NCBI RefSeq assembly: GCF_001096185.1
Contig: NZ_CRPU01000003.1
Span: 1-64,000, forward strand
Reading direction: 5' to 3'
Length of the DNA: 64,000 nt
Source of the DNA: Streptococcus pneumoniae
Lineage (GTDB): Bacteria; Bacillota; Bacilli; Lactobacillales; Streptococcaceae
Part shown: one piece after another, positions 1-9,127 of the stretch
How positions within the stretch are numbered: the stretch's first letter is position 1
Layout: every line of letters starts with the position of its first letter
The notes under the pieces: generated by a model
Told to the model about the DNA's origin: nothing
The model's input: only the letters and a program-made list of their open reading frames with translations
Database searches by the model: none
Position numbers and translations under genes: made by a program

Positions 1-1
1 T

Positions 2-337
2 TTAGTTGTAGGTTTCAAAAGTGAAGTGCCTTTAATATTACAAGCAATTCTTCATAATTCATTACTAATTAAACCAGTTAGAAAACTTTTGAAAGAAAAT
101 ATAGATTTTTTTAATAGCCTATCCACTTTGGAAGAAGTCTATGATTTCGGTCTAAATATTGTACCATCTGACATACCTGATATTCCGTATTTGAAAGAGA
201 TTATTAAACATACTGATTCAAATACAAAATTTTATGTCAACGACTATTATCTTACTGAGCAAAATAAGAACGACATACAGAACAACCTAAAAAATTGGGG
301 ATATAATGGTGTGGTTCAATTTATTAATATGATGTAA
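2..337 (+). CDS. C-terminal part of an unknown protein, cut by the window edge
   Basis: The reading frame is open from the first bases and ends with TAA at 335-337, giving about 111 residues. A GTG at 26 could be a start but has no ribosome binding site, and the frame continues upstream of it, so this is probably the 3' end of a longer gene. The protein is AT-rich, soluble-looking and ends in a charged and aromatic stretch (VNDYYLTEQNKNDIQNNL). I do not recognise the family. It converges on the ATP-grasp gene, with a hairpin between them. Confidence 0.5.
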   Translation, partial: LVVGFKSEVPLILQAILHNSLLIKPVRKLLKENIDFFNSLSTLEEVYDFGLNIVPSDIPDIPYLKEIIKHTDSNTKFYVNDYYLTEQNKNDIQNNLKNWGYNGVVQFINMM

Positions 338-456
338 AATTTAAGACTCTAAAGGCAAAAAATATCGATTGTTTCCATACTTCCTGCTTTCCTAATCAAC
401 TTTCAAATATATAGCGTTTTCATTATTTTCTTAATCTATTATATCATTATTCAAAA

Positions 457-483
457 CAAAAAACTGCAACTTACTCGTTGCAG
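457..483 (-). terminator. Intrinsic terminator after the ATP-grasp gene
   Basis: A 7-bp perfect stem (CTGCAAC / GTTGCAG) with a 6-nt loop is followed on the minus strand by a run of Ts. It lies 26 bases past the stop of the ATP-grasp gene and separates it from the convergent partial gene. Confidence 0.8.
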
Positions 484-508
484 ATACACAGATTTAATTC
501 TGTTCTTT

Positions 509-1273
509 TTAGAAACTTATATTTTCATTTTCAGGCATAGTAAAGACATCGTTTTTTTCAAAATAAGGTTTTACCATTTCTTTCCATCTAGCTTTATGAA
601 AGTTGATTGAGTTTAAAGGAGATAGGCCATAATTTCCCAATGCATAACCATCATTTACTTCAACAACAAGTGTTCTGCCATCACTAGTAACACCAATATC
701 TAGTCCATAAGCTATTGGCGCATCTTTCCAACATGATATGGCTTTATCAATTACACTAGGATCAAATTGTGCATGATAATCACCTGTATAGGGTCGAACA
801 TCTAATACGCTACCATCTAAAACAAAACAACGCCATTCTGCTATGAATTCTGCAACCTCACTAATCCATATAGGATAGTCAAAAGGTAGACCAATACCTA
901 TCAAATCACGGGTTCCGTTAACAACTCTTCCAGTAAAGACTTTTGAACCAGCTTTAGGCTTAATAAATTTTCCCCAATTATCAGGTATATTTACAATCTC
1001 TCCTAAAACACCTTCATAAATCTTTCGACCATAAAAGTCTTTAAGCTCAATAGGATAGTCATAAACCGGAACATTTAACCCCATCATTTTTAGCAATGCT
1101 CTAGTCTCCATTATATAATCTACAACTATATCTTCACTTGTTAACTGTTCTATTTCAGAAAAAGATTGATATAAAATAATTTCTTCTCCTTGTAAGTAGG
1201 CACCTACTTGAGCATTGTATTTATTAATTGAAACTTCACTTGGTAGTTTGCTTTGTCTAATATAAACAACCAT
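509..1273 (-). CDS. ATP-grasp domain protein, R2K-like
   Basis: The product has 254 residues. Visible ATP-grasp elements are FIKPKAGSKVFTG (about 103-115, nucleotide-binding lysine strand), EWRCFVLDG (146-154), RPYTGDY (160-166) and VVEVNDGYALGNYGL (203-217, the metal-binding Glu/Asn strand). This pattern fits the R2K clade of ATP-grasp enzymes (formerly DUF4343), which are predicted to ligate a carboxylate to an amine; some members occur with peptide or phage genes. The substrate here is unknown. The start is supported by AGGAG 8 bases upstream. It lies downstream of the ribbon-helix-helix gene but is separated from it by a hairpin terminator, so it is probably expressed by read-through or from its own weak promoter. 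Family assignment is fairly sure; biological role is not. Confidence 0.8.
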   Translation of the reverse strand: MVVYIRQSKLPSEVSINKYNAQVGAYLQGEEIILYQSFSEIEQLTSEDIVVDYIMETRALLKMMGLNVPVYDYPIELKDFYGRKIYEGVLGEIVNIPDNWGKFIKPKAGSKVFTGRVVNGTRDLIGIGLPFDYPIWISEVAEFIAEWRCFVLDGSVLDVRPYTGDYHAQFDPSVIDKAISCWKDAPIAYGLDIGVTSDGRTLVVEVNDGYALGNYGLSPLNSINFHKARWKEMVKPYFEKNDVFTMPENENISF

Positions 1274-1294
1274 TTCATCACTCCTGATTCACTA

Positions 1295-1303
1295 GTGTTG
1301 CAC
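1295..1303. promoter_or_regulatory. Operator-like 9-mer before the ATP-grasp gene
   Basis: GTGTTGCAC differs by one base from the dyad GTGTAACAC in the promoter of the neighbouring ribbon-helix-helix gene. It lies between that gene's terminator and the ATP-grasp start codon. I infer a possible binding site for that repressor. Confidence 0.4.
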
Positions 1304-1310
1304 CTGTTTG

Positions 1311-1340
1311 TAAAAAAATAATAGCATTTTTGCTGTTATT
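1311..1340 (-). terminator. Terminator overlapping the end of the RHH gene
   Basis: A 10-bp stem with one mismatch (1317-1326 against 1331-1340) is followed by a run of Ts on the minus strand. The gene's stop codon sits inside the stem, so the regulator gene is terminated almost at its last codon. Confidence 0.65.
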
Positions 1341-1524
1341 TTTTTGAGTAAATAGCTCCCATAATATCATCGAAATAATCAACAGTATTTAGGAGTAATT
1401 CTATAACCTGGGACTTTGTTAGTCGCATTCCTCTTCTATCTCTAGCATCTTCTACTAAATTTTCAAGTTTCTCTAGATTTTTATCATCCAAGCTAATCAT
1501 TATTCTATTTTTATCGGTTGCCAT
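1336..1524 (-). CDS. Small ribbon-helix-helix (CopG-type) regulator
   Basis: The product has 62 residues. The start ATG at 1524 is chosen because GAGGTG lies just upstream; a GTG three codons earlier overlaps that ribosome binding site. An N-terminal basic strand with RIMISLDD is followed by two helices containing LTKSQVIELLLNTVDYF, the usual ribbon-helix-helix layout of CopG/Arc-type DNA-binding proteins and antitoxins. Its own promoter carries a GTGT-A-ACAC dyad in the spacer, so it is probably autoregulated. It precedes the ATP-grasp gene and is likely its regulator. An antitoxin role is possible, but no toxin-like partner is visible. Confidence 0.75.
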   Translation of the reverse strand: MATDKNRIMISLDDKNLEKLENLVEDARDRRGMRLTKSQVIELLLNTVDYFDDIMGAIYSKK

Positions 1525-1542
1525 TTTCTTCACCTCTAGTTA

Positions 1543-1572
1543 ATTCTATCATAGGTGTAACACTTGTGTCAA
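1543..1572 (-). promoter_or_regulatory. Promoter with dyad operator for the RHH gene
   Basis: On the minus strand TTGACA (1567-1572) and an extended -10 TGATAGAAT (hexamer 1543-1548) are spaced by 18 bases. The spacer contains the 9-base dyad GTGTTACAC (1555-1563), a natural repressor site. Confidence 0.7.
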
Positions 1573-1845
1573 CTGGCTTTTATAATACATTAGTTTAAAA
1601 GTGGAGAGAATTTTTAACACAGTAACTTTAAATCTTTAGTATTAAAAAATTTTCACAGTATTTATAGAAATAAAATCTATCTCAAATAAGTTATCAAATC
1701 TAGTATAAATTATGAGCGGCTACTCTAATACTTTCCCTCTAAACAAGAAGAAGGCTTACACTCAAGGGTTTTCTTACCCCCCTTCGTTACAACGTTTTGA
1801 CGCTTTTACTAGCAAAGGTACATACTCACAAGGAACTTTGCTTGA
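1573..1845. other. AT-rich intergenic stretch
   Basis: I see no open frame with a ribosome binding site, no RNA gene and no clear terminator here. It is simply AT-rich spacer between the RHH gene promoter and the orphan 188-codon gene. Confidence 0.5.
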
Positions 1846-2412
1846 CTATTGAATCTCTCCCACCTCTTCTTTAACATATCCTTCTACATCTTCAATCTCT
1901 ACAAACATTGAGTCTAAATGTGATGAGAAATGCCAATCTTCGGCACCTTTTTTTCTGTAGAGAATCGCTTCGCCGTCTTCACTTCCAAAAAAGCTTCTGT
2001 CGATTTCATATCCACGGCTTTCTAAGAAGTCTTTTGCTTTACGATAGTTCGTTTCTCTTGTTTCGACATAGGCTTTAACTTCATGGTTGTTAACGACATA
2101 TGCATCGATTTTTGAATATCCTTCGATTACTCTATCGTTTTTGAGGGATAAATTTGAAATCTCTTTCCAAATAATGTCTACATTTTCCTCAGGATCGAAC
2201 ATAAATTTAGATAAAGGAACAATATTTCCGTTAAAAATAATTTCCATATAATCCGGTATGTTTTTAGGATTAAAATACTCCACTTCAAAATCATCTTCTG
2301 TTTCCAGAGTGTATCCCGGAATTTGAGCTACAAAGACTTTCCCATCTTTTATGGAATCAAATGCGACTAAATCTTTAGAATAATTATTTTGATATAACTC
2401 TAATATAATCAT
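1846..2412 (-). CDS. Uncharacterised 188-residue protein
   Basis: The frame starts at ATG 2412 with GAGG seven bases upstream. The protein is acidic, has no signal peptide or membrane segment, and reads like an alpha/beta cytosolic protein (EVEYFNPKNIPDYMEIIF in the first third, ETNYRKAKDFLESRGYEID near the end). I do not recognise a family. Size, acidity and position beside decayed DNA resemble orphan immunity genes of toxin cassettes, but this is only a guess. A short frame of 39 codons overlaps its start. Confidence 0.6.
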   Translation of the reverse strand: MIILELYQNNYSKDLVAFDSIKDGKVFVAQIPGYTLETEDDFEVEYFNPKNIPDYMEIIFNGNIVPLSKFMFDPEENVDIIWKEISNLSLKNDRVIEGYSKIDAYVVNNHEVKAYVETRETNYRKAKDFLESRGYEIDRSFFGSEDGEAILYRKKGAEDWHFSSHLDSMFVEIEDVEGYVKEEVGEIQ

Positions 2413-2503
2413 TTATAGCCTCATCTAAATTATCCGTAGATTGATTTTTCAGAATATAATACTGATTAGTTACCCTTAGGATATAGCAAATTCTTTTTTC
2501 CAC
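2384..2503 (-). other. Short overlapping frame, probably a gene fragment
   Basis: A frame of 39 codons from GTG 2503 reads EKRICYILRVTNQYYILKN then NLDEAINDYIRVI and overlaps the start of the 188-codon gene by 29 bases. The composition looks protein-like rather than random. It may be the tail of a lost upstream gene or a small partner gene. Confidence 0.3.
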
Positions 2504-2616
2504 CTTCTTAAAACATCATTTCAAAACTACAACTCAGCGGTTCGGACTTACCGTATCATTTCATCGGTACCTTTCCTCATTCTACGAGTCCTCCCCCATG
2601 GGCGGAGAATCTACTT

Positions 2617-2679
2617 CTACTTCGCTGATGACTCAGCTCGTACAAGCAATCCTACACACTCCACGTGATGCGTCTGTGG
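2617..2679 (-). pseudogene. Fossil 3' end of a second rlmCD-like gene
   Basis: In one minus-strand frame the sequence reads [12 protein letters not shown] followed by VRAESSAK and a stop. The first part repeats the last conserved motif of the intact upstream methyltransferase ([16 protein letters not shown]) and includes its catalytic Glu motif. Nothing of the rest of such a gene remains. It looks like the old 3' end left behind when the current end was recombined in, or a remnant of a duplication. Confidence 0.65.
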
Positions 2680-2682
2680 AAC

Positions 2683-2709
2683 TCAAAAGGTTCGGGGAAC
2701 CTTTTGAGA
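2683..2709 (-). terminator. Strong hairpin after rlmCD
   Basis: A perfect 12-bp inverted repeat (CTCAAAAGGTTC and its complement, 3-base loop) starts a few bases after the methyltransferase stop codon. There is no T-run, so it may act as a stabilising or weakly terminating hairpin. It separates the two versions of the gene's 3' end. Confidence 0.55.
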
Positions 2710-2710
2710 A

Positions 2711-4081
<1,371 letters not shown>

Positions 4082-4092
4082 CTATTGGCCGA

Positions 4093-4120
4093 CAAAAAAG
4101 ACGGCAACGTTACGGTTACC
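4093..4120 (-). terminator. Hairpin with T-run between the DUF1002 gene and rlmCD
   Basis: A 6-bp stem (GGTAAC / GTTGCC, one G-U pair) is followed by GTC and six Ts on the minus strand. A TATAAT box (4125-4130) lies just before it, so the rlmCD transcript would have to pass this hairpin. It may terminate the DUF1002 operon and attenuate rlmCD. Confidence 0.45.
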
Positions 4121-4141
4121 ATCTATTATACCATGTTTTTC

Positions 4142-5116
4142 TTAAGAACCAAAACTCTTGAAGAAGTTGACAATGGCTTGCCAGAGGGAACTTAAGAAAT
4201 TACCGCCGTCCTCTAGCGCCTTATCAGCATCAAAGTTAAGGTTGATATTTTTAAAACTGTCGCCAGCTTGTGAAACAATACTTTGTTTAAGGTCATTCAA
4301 GGTTTTAGTGAAGTCTGCATTGCTGAGGATATCACTCTTTGAGAGATTCAAAGCAAAATTGATGATGATATTGATCTGGTTTCCTGTTATGACCTGATCG
4401 AGTTTGTAATTTTTCAAGGTATCTTCAACAATTTTACGGACATCTTCCTCTGTCAGATTTCCCTTACTTTCTTTAGCTTTGGCGAGTCCTGACTTGATAT
4501 CGGCTAGGGCAACGTTCAATTTATTAGCATCATAGCCAGTTTTGTCCTTGTTTTCAGCATTGATATCGGATAAAGCCTTCAACTCTTCTTGAGCCAAATC
4601 TTTGTTGGCTTGTGGCACCTTGGCTCCATTAGCTTCCAGCGAATAGTAAATCCCGGCTAAGGCACTCTCACCTGTAACTGGAATGGGTGCTGCTACAGTG
4701 ATTTTGGCGTGTTCCACACCCAAAGTTACGGCTGCATTTCGGTACATATCCTGCGTCACCTTAGTGATGTTTTCTGGTGTTTCAATCTTGACATCAAGTG
4801 GCGACTTGTCACCTAGCTTTTGAATCTTGGCTGATGAATACAACTGTAAACTAGAGTCATTTGCCACATTCATAATCTTAGAATAGACATCAGGCGTCAT
4901 GGTCTTGAGTTCTTTGGTGTCTGTTGAGGCATTGTAGCCTAGTTTTTTAAGGGTTTGATTTTTTTGATCTTCAGACAATGATGAACCTAGGACATATTCA
5001 GGTTGGACATAGGTTTCGTCGATAACTTTTTGAACATCTGTTGCTGCATGGACGCTATTCATAGCTGTTACCGCCCACAAGACCGCAGCACTGGTCAGAA
5101 AGAGTTTCTTTCTCAT
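4142..5116 (-). CDS. Secreted DUF1002 protein
   Basis: The product has 324 residues with a signal peptide (MRKKLFLTSAAVLWAVTAMN, likely cleavage after VHA near 24). The mature part is helical and matches the streptococcal and clostridial DUF1002 family, which has no assigned activity. The motif ITVAAPIPVTGESALAGIYY (about 138-158) is typical. The C-terminus ends in an amphipathic hydrophobic segment (SSLWQAIVNFFKSF). It lies downstream of the pmp23 hydrolase gene, so an envelope role is plausible but unproven. Confidence 0.8.
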   Translation of the reverse strand: MRKKLFLTSAAVLWAVTAMNSVHAATDVQKVIDETYVQPEYVLGSSLSEDQKNQTLKKLGYNASTDTKELKTMTPDVYSKIMNVANDSSLQLYSSAKIQKLGDKSPLDVKIETPENITKVTQDMYRNAAVTLGVEHAKITVAAPIPVTGESALAGIYYSLEANGAKVPQANKDLAQEELKALSDINAENKDKTGYDANKLNVALADIKSGLAKAKESKGNLTEEDVRKIVEDTLKNYKLDQVITGNQINIIINFALNLSKSDILSNADFTKTLNDLKQSIVSQAGDSFKNINLNFDADKALEDGGNFLSSLWQAIVNFFKSFGS

Positions 5117-5189
5117 AGGGAATTCCCTCCTTTACCTTTCTAGAGTAATATATCTATCTTAAAGAAAACTTATAACAAAAACACCTGGG

Positions 5190-5804
5190 CTAGCCAGATG
5201 TCGAAAAGAGAGTGAAACATTTGATGATGTAAAGGTTGAGTTGCACCTGTCTAGAATAGTAATAGTTTCCTCCATTTACATAGAGTTCGGCACCGTGAAA
5301 AATGGAAATGGGATGAATATAACTATAAGTCTTTCCAGTGGTATTGCCAAGTAAGGGAGCAACAGTCTCACGAGAGTACTGTTTAGCCAGTGCAAGGGTA
5401 TTTTCTTTGCCATTTTGTGCGATAAAATCGATATAGGCAGGTCCAAAATTATAGGCTTGAACAGCCGTCCAGACATCAACACCCTGCTTCTGAGCTAGAT
5501 AGAGATTATCTGTCAGAGTTTGAACGCCTTGCCGAATACTGGAGGCATTATCATTGATGGTATTGGTGGAACCACTGGCAGACTCACTAGACTGCATAAC
5601 ATCGCCTTCTTTTCCTTTTGTTTCAGTATAAATCATAGCGAGCACAAGCTCTTCGTTTGCTGGAGTGTCTTTTTCACTCAAGATTTCTCGCACCATGGGT
5701 TGATAGGTCATGACTTGCTTGACATCTTGGTGAACGCGGTAAGCTTTATATCCAGTAAAAAGGAAGACTGCTAGTACAAGCACTCTTCGAATTCGTTTAA
5801 ACAT
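5190..5804 (-). CDS. pmp23: Membrane-anchored peptidoglycan hydrolase with lysozyme-like (PECACE) domain
   Basis: The product has 204 residues (about 23 kDa): a short basic N-terminus, one membrane anchor ([15 protein letters not shown]) and a lysozyme-like domain. The catalytic Glu is probably in [19 protein letters not shown] (Glu-61); the fold is supported by [14 protein letters not shown] and the [17 protein letters not shown] tail. Size and motifs match pneumococcal Pmp23, reported to affect division-ring assembly. The start overlaps the stop of the preceding nucleoid-protein gene by one base (TAATG), so translation is probably coupled. Gene name is from memory of the family, hence moderate certainty. 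Confidence 0.75.
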   Translation of the reverse strand: MFKRIRRVLVLAVFLFTGYKAYRVHQDVKQVMTYQPMVREILSEKDTPANEELVLAMIYTETKGKEGDVMQSSESASGSTNTINDNASSIRQGVQTLTDNLYLAQKQGVDVWTAVQAYNFGPAYIDFIAQNGKENTLALAKQYSRETVAPLLGNTTGKTYSYIHPISIFHGAELYVNGGNYYYSRQVQLNLYIIKCFTLFSTSG

Positions 5805-6778
5805 TATTTACTTTGAATATCCTCGATATTTTTGATTAAGATAGAGTAGGTTCCATTGTCGTTTTGGATAAACTCAACAGACTCAGCATCTTGATAGACG
5901 TTATTGGGAACGATGAGCTCAATTCCATTTGACAAGGAGAGTTTTTGGTTTTCAAATTTCTTGAGCTGGCGACTGGCATCAATTTCATCAAATTGAACAG
6001 GCTCTGGTACGGCTTCTTTGACTTGATCAATAAAGCTCAAACGAGCCGTCAGATTGTTGTCAAAAAGGTCGTTAGCCAGTTTCTCAGGTGACAATTCATT
6101 GCTTTCTTCTAGGTTGTTGAAAATCGCTGATTTGACCTTGGATTGAAATTGAAAATCATCTGTATTAAAAGTTTCAGCAATTCTCTGAGCTGTTTTTTCC
6201 AGTTCTTTGATAGATTTCTTGGGTGAAATCTTGGGGGCGACGGCAAGAAGATTTTCTGAAAAATAGTTCAAGAAAGCTCCGTTGTACTTGATTCGTTTTT
6301 CAATCAGATGGTACTTGCGACTCTGAAGATTGACCACCAAGGCTTCGTCAGCACCCGTTCCAAATCCAGGCAGGTTATTCTGAGTCAGCTTGATTGGATT
6401 ATCAACTTCTCTACCGAGGTGGGTCAATGTCTCTCGTAGTGCAATTCGCAAGAAAGCGAAATGTTCTACACCTTCTTTAGAAAATTGCATAAAAATCAAG
6501 TCATTGGTCTTGAGATTTTCAGAAATACTGAACTCTTCTTTCCAGAGATTAGCTAGTGTTACTGATGTCTCCAACAAATCATCTGTGATGTGATTGAAGA
6601 AGGGATTTTCTTCTTCGAAAATCCCAGTCTTGGCTTCATCTGAATACACACGTTCAATTTTTCTACGCAGGTATTCTTCGATTTTTGGAGTGATATTGAG
6701 AAACTTATCCGCTAGAAACAGCTCGGTATCATCCGGACTGAACTGGTGAATAATGGCTTTCTTAATATAAATGTTCAT
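5804..6778 (-). CDS. Nucleoid-associated protein, NdpA/YejK family
   Basis: The product has 324 residues from ATG 6778 ([13 protein letters not shown]); an upstream extension lacks a ribosome binding site and runs into glyA. Features of the 37-kDa nucleoid-associated protein family are the N-terminal [14 protein letters not shown] strand-turn and the central [15 protein letters not shown] segment. Members bind the nucleoid in Gram-negatives; in streptococci the function is not established. It begins 7 bases after glyA and overlaps pmp23 by one base, making a glyA-ndpA-pmp23 unit. Confidence 0.8.
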   Translation of the reverse strand: MNIYIKKAIIHQFSPDDTELFLADKFLNITPKIEEYLRRKIERVYSDEAKTGIFEEENPFFNHITDDLLETSVTLANLWKEEFSISENLKTNDLIFMQFSKEGVEHFAFLRIALRETLTHLGREVDNPIKLTQNNLPGFGTGADEALVVNLQSRKYHLIEKRIKYNGAFLNYFSENLLAVAPKISPKKSIKELEKTAQRIAETFNTDDFQFQSKVKSAIFNNLEESNELSPEKLANDLFDNNLTARLSFIDQVKEAVPEPVQFDEIDASRQLKKFENQKLSLSNGIELIVPNNVYQDAESVEFIQNDNGTYSILIKNIEDIQSK

Positions 6779-6785
6779 AAAAGTT

Positions 6786-8042
6786 TTATTCCTCGTATAA
6801 TGGGAAGGCATCTGTCAGCGCTTTGACTTCGCTTCTCACTTCTTCTAAGACAGCTTCATTTTCTGCATTTTTAAGGGTTTTAATGATGAGTTCAGCCACT
6901 TTACGGCTTTCTTCTTCACCAAATCCACGCGCAGTGATGGCTGCTGCTCCGATACGAATACCACTTGTCTTGAATGGTGATAAGGTTTCGTAAGGAATTG
7001 AGTTTTTATTTAGGGTAATATTGACTTCATCCAGCAAGTTTTGAGCAACTTTTCCGTTTTCTACAACCTTAGTCACATCCACTAGGAAGAGATGGTTTTC
7101 AGTCCCGCCAGAAATGATACGGAAATCAGGGTCTTGTAAGAAGACATCTGCCATAGCCTTGCTGTTCTTAATGACATTGGTAGCATATTCCTTGAAAGCT
7201 GGATCTAAGACTTCTTTGAAAGAAACAGCTTTAGCTGCCACAACATGCTCCAAAGGACCGCCCTGAATACCTGGGAAAATAGCTGAATTGATTTTCTTAG
7301 CTAAGTCTTCATCATTGGTCAAAATCAAACCACCACGAGGGCCACGAAGGGTTTTGTGGGTTGTGGTTGTCGTGATATGAGCGTATGGAACTGGACTTGG
7401 ATGTAAACCAGCAGCCACCAAACCAGCGATATGAGCCATATCTACCATGAGCTTAGCACCAACGGCGTCCGCAATTTCACGGAATTTTGAAAAGTCAATA
7501 ATTTGAGAATAGGCTGAAGCACCTGCTACAATCAATTTTGGTTTTACTTCTTGGGCTTGTTTCAAGATAGCATCAAAGTCCAAGAGTTCTGTTTCAGGAT
7601 CCACACTATAAGAAACAAAGTTGTAGGTTTGACCAGAGAAGCTAACAGGAGCTCCATGGGTCAAGTGTCCACCTGCTGCCAAATCCATCCCCATAACGGT
7701 ATCACCTGGCTCAATCAAGGCCATGTAAGCCGCACAGTTGGCTTGGCTTCCTGAGTGAGGTTGGACATTAGCGAATTTAGCACCGAAAATTTCTTTTGCG
7801 CGTTCAATAGCAAGAGTCTCTACCACGTCTACCACATCCGTTCCACCATAATAACGGCGTCCTGGGTAACCCTCGGCATATTTGTTTGTCAAGATAGACC
7901 CTTGAGCTGCCATAACAGCCTTGGAAACTACGTTTTCCGAAGCAATCAACTCGATATTATTCTGTTGGCGTTCTTCTTCTTTGGCAATAGCATTCCAGAG
8001 ATCAGCATCGTATGCTTTAAAATCATCTTTATCAAAAATCAT
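6786..8042 (-). CDS. glyA: Serine hydroxymethyltransferase
   Basis: The product has 418 residues, normal for bacterial SHMT. It converts serine and tetrahydrofolate to glycine and methylene-tetrahydrofolate with PLP. The PLP lysine lies in [14 protein letters not shown] (about 222-235), and the N-terminal [11 protein letters not shown] and [13 protein letters not shown] motifs are intact. It supplies one-carbon units for purines and thymidylate, which fits the nearby tdk. It leads a unit with the nucleoid-protein gene and pmp23. Confidence 0.97.
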   Translation of the reverse strand: MIFDKDDFKAYDADLWNAIAKEEERQQNNIELIASENVVSKAVMAAQGSILTNKYAEGYPGRRYYGGTDVVDVVETLAIERAKEIFGAKFANVQPHSGSQANCAAYMALIEPGDTVMGMDLAAGGHLTHGAPVSFSGQTYNFVSYSVDPETELLDFDAILKQAQEVKPKLIVAGASAYSQIIDFSKFREIADAVGAKLMVDMAHIAGLVAAGLHPSPVPYAHITTTTTHKTLRGPRGGLILTNDEDLAKKINSAIFPGIQGGPLEHVVAAKAVSFKEVLDPAFKEYATNVIKNSKAMADVFLQDPDFRIISGGTENHLFLVDVTKVVENGKVAQNLLDEVNITLNKNSIPYETLSPFKTSGIRIGAAAITARGFGEEESRKVAELIIKTLKNAENEAVLEEVRSEVKALTDAFPLYEE

Positions 8043-8091
8043 AGGTCTTCTCCTTTATTGTGTGACTAGTCCATTAGTTTAAGCAAATAAA

Positions 8092-8523
8092 CTAAAAGAT
8101 GCGAATAAACCGTTTCTGCATTTTATCACAAGTATAACCAACTTTTTCATAAAATGCATGAGCTCCCAGACGATGATCGGCAGAGTTTAAGCGGATAAAC
8201 TCATAACCACGTCTTTTGGCTTCTTCTTCCAACCCTTGTAATAAGCTTTTACCAATACCTTGACCTTGCGCTTGAGGTGAAACTGCTAAAGCTAAGATAT
8301 TAAATCCTGCTTTGGAATAGAGTGATTCGTAAACTTCAGCGTGGACATATCCAAGTAGGAAATGAGTGGCTGCATCCTCATAACCAAGTAGGAAATGATG
8401 GGAATCCTGAGATAGTCTAGCTAGTTGACTAGCCGTTTCATCTGGACTAAAAGAATAACCCAAAGCCTCTTGGTTGATGTCACATATAGCTTTCACATCT
8501 GTTTCTTGCAAATCTCTTAGCAT
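8092..8523 (-). CDS. GNAT-family N-acetyltransferase
   Basis: The product has 143 residues from ATG 8523 (MLRDLQETDVKAICDIN). The acetyl-CoA loop ALAVSPQAQGQGIGKSLLQG (about 92-111) and the following IRLNSADHRLGAHAFYEKVGY are the classic GNAT motifs. The substrate cannot be read from sequence; RimI-type protein acetylation is one option because of linkage with prfA/prmC. Its ATG follows the sua5 stop by one base, so translation is probably coupled. A longer N-terminus overlapping sua5 is unlikely. Confidence 0.85.
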   Translation of the reverse strand: MLRDLQETDVKAICDINQEALGYSFSPDETASQLARLSQDSHHFLLGYEDAATHFLLGYVHAEVYESLYSKAGFNILALAVSPQAQGQGIGKSLLQGLEEEAKRRGYEFIRLNSADHRLGAHAFYEKVGYTCDKMQKRFIRIF

Positions 8524-8524
8524 T

Positions 8525-9127
8525 TCATGCCTCCTCAAAAGAAATCTCTGGCAACCGAGCAAGAATATCTTCTCGCTTAATGGCCCCTTGGCGTAAGATT
8601 TTTACCTTGTCTCCAGACAAGTCCAAAATAGTCGAATCATGTCCGGTTAGAAAAGAATCGTCTTCCAGACCCAGAACCTCTTGGTCAAAATCCTCTAGAA
8701 TTTGATTAAAGGTCACTCCACTTGCCTGACCTGAGATATTAGCAGACGGCCCAATCAAGGGACCTGTCTCTCCAATCAAATCAAGCGTGATGGGATGACT
8801 TGGCATCCGAAATCCAACAGTCGCGAGACCAGAATTGACCCAATAGGGGACTCTGTCATTGGCTTCGAGAATAATGGTCAATGGACCTGGTAAAAAGGTC
8901 TCTACAAGTTTTTGAAGATAAGTTGGCTGATTCTTTGAAAAGTGCAAGATGTCCTCGAGAGAGGCGATATTGAGATTGAGTGCCTTATCTCTAGGACGAC
9001 GTTTGAGCTGGTAAACATGGTCAACTGCTTTTTCGTCTAGCGCCTTGGCAAAAAGACCATAAACCGTCTCTGTAGGTAGAACGACAGCTCCACCCTTTTC
9101 CAACCCTTGTCTAATCCTGTCCATCAT
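8525..9127 (-). CDS. tsaC: L-threonylcarbamoyladenylate synthase
   Basis: The product has about 200 residues (Sua5/YciO/YrdC family) and makes threonylcarbamoyl-AMP for the t6A37 modification of ANN-decoding tRNAs. The motifs GGAVVLPTETVYGLFAKA, KRRPRDKALNLNI and GPLIGPSANISGQ are intact. It is the short form without the C-terminal Sua5 domain. The start is at one of two adjacent ATGs (9127 or 9124), inside the last codons of prmC. It sits in the tdk-prfA-prmC-tsaC-GNAT translation-related operon. Confidence 0.92.
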   Translation of the reverse strand: MMDRIRQGLEKGGAVVLPTETVYGLFAKALDEKAVDHVYQLKRRPRDKALNLNIASLEDILHFSKNQPTYLQKLVETFLPGPLTIILEANDRVPYWVNSGLATVGFRMPSHPITLDLIGETGPLIGPSANISGQASGVTFNQILEDFDQEVLGLEDDSFLTGHDSTILDLSGDKVKILRQGAIKREDILARLPEISFEEA

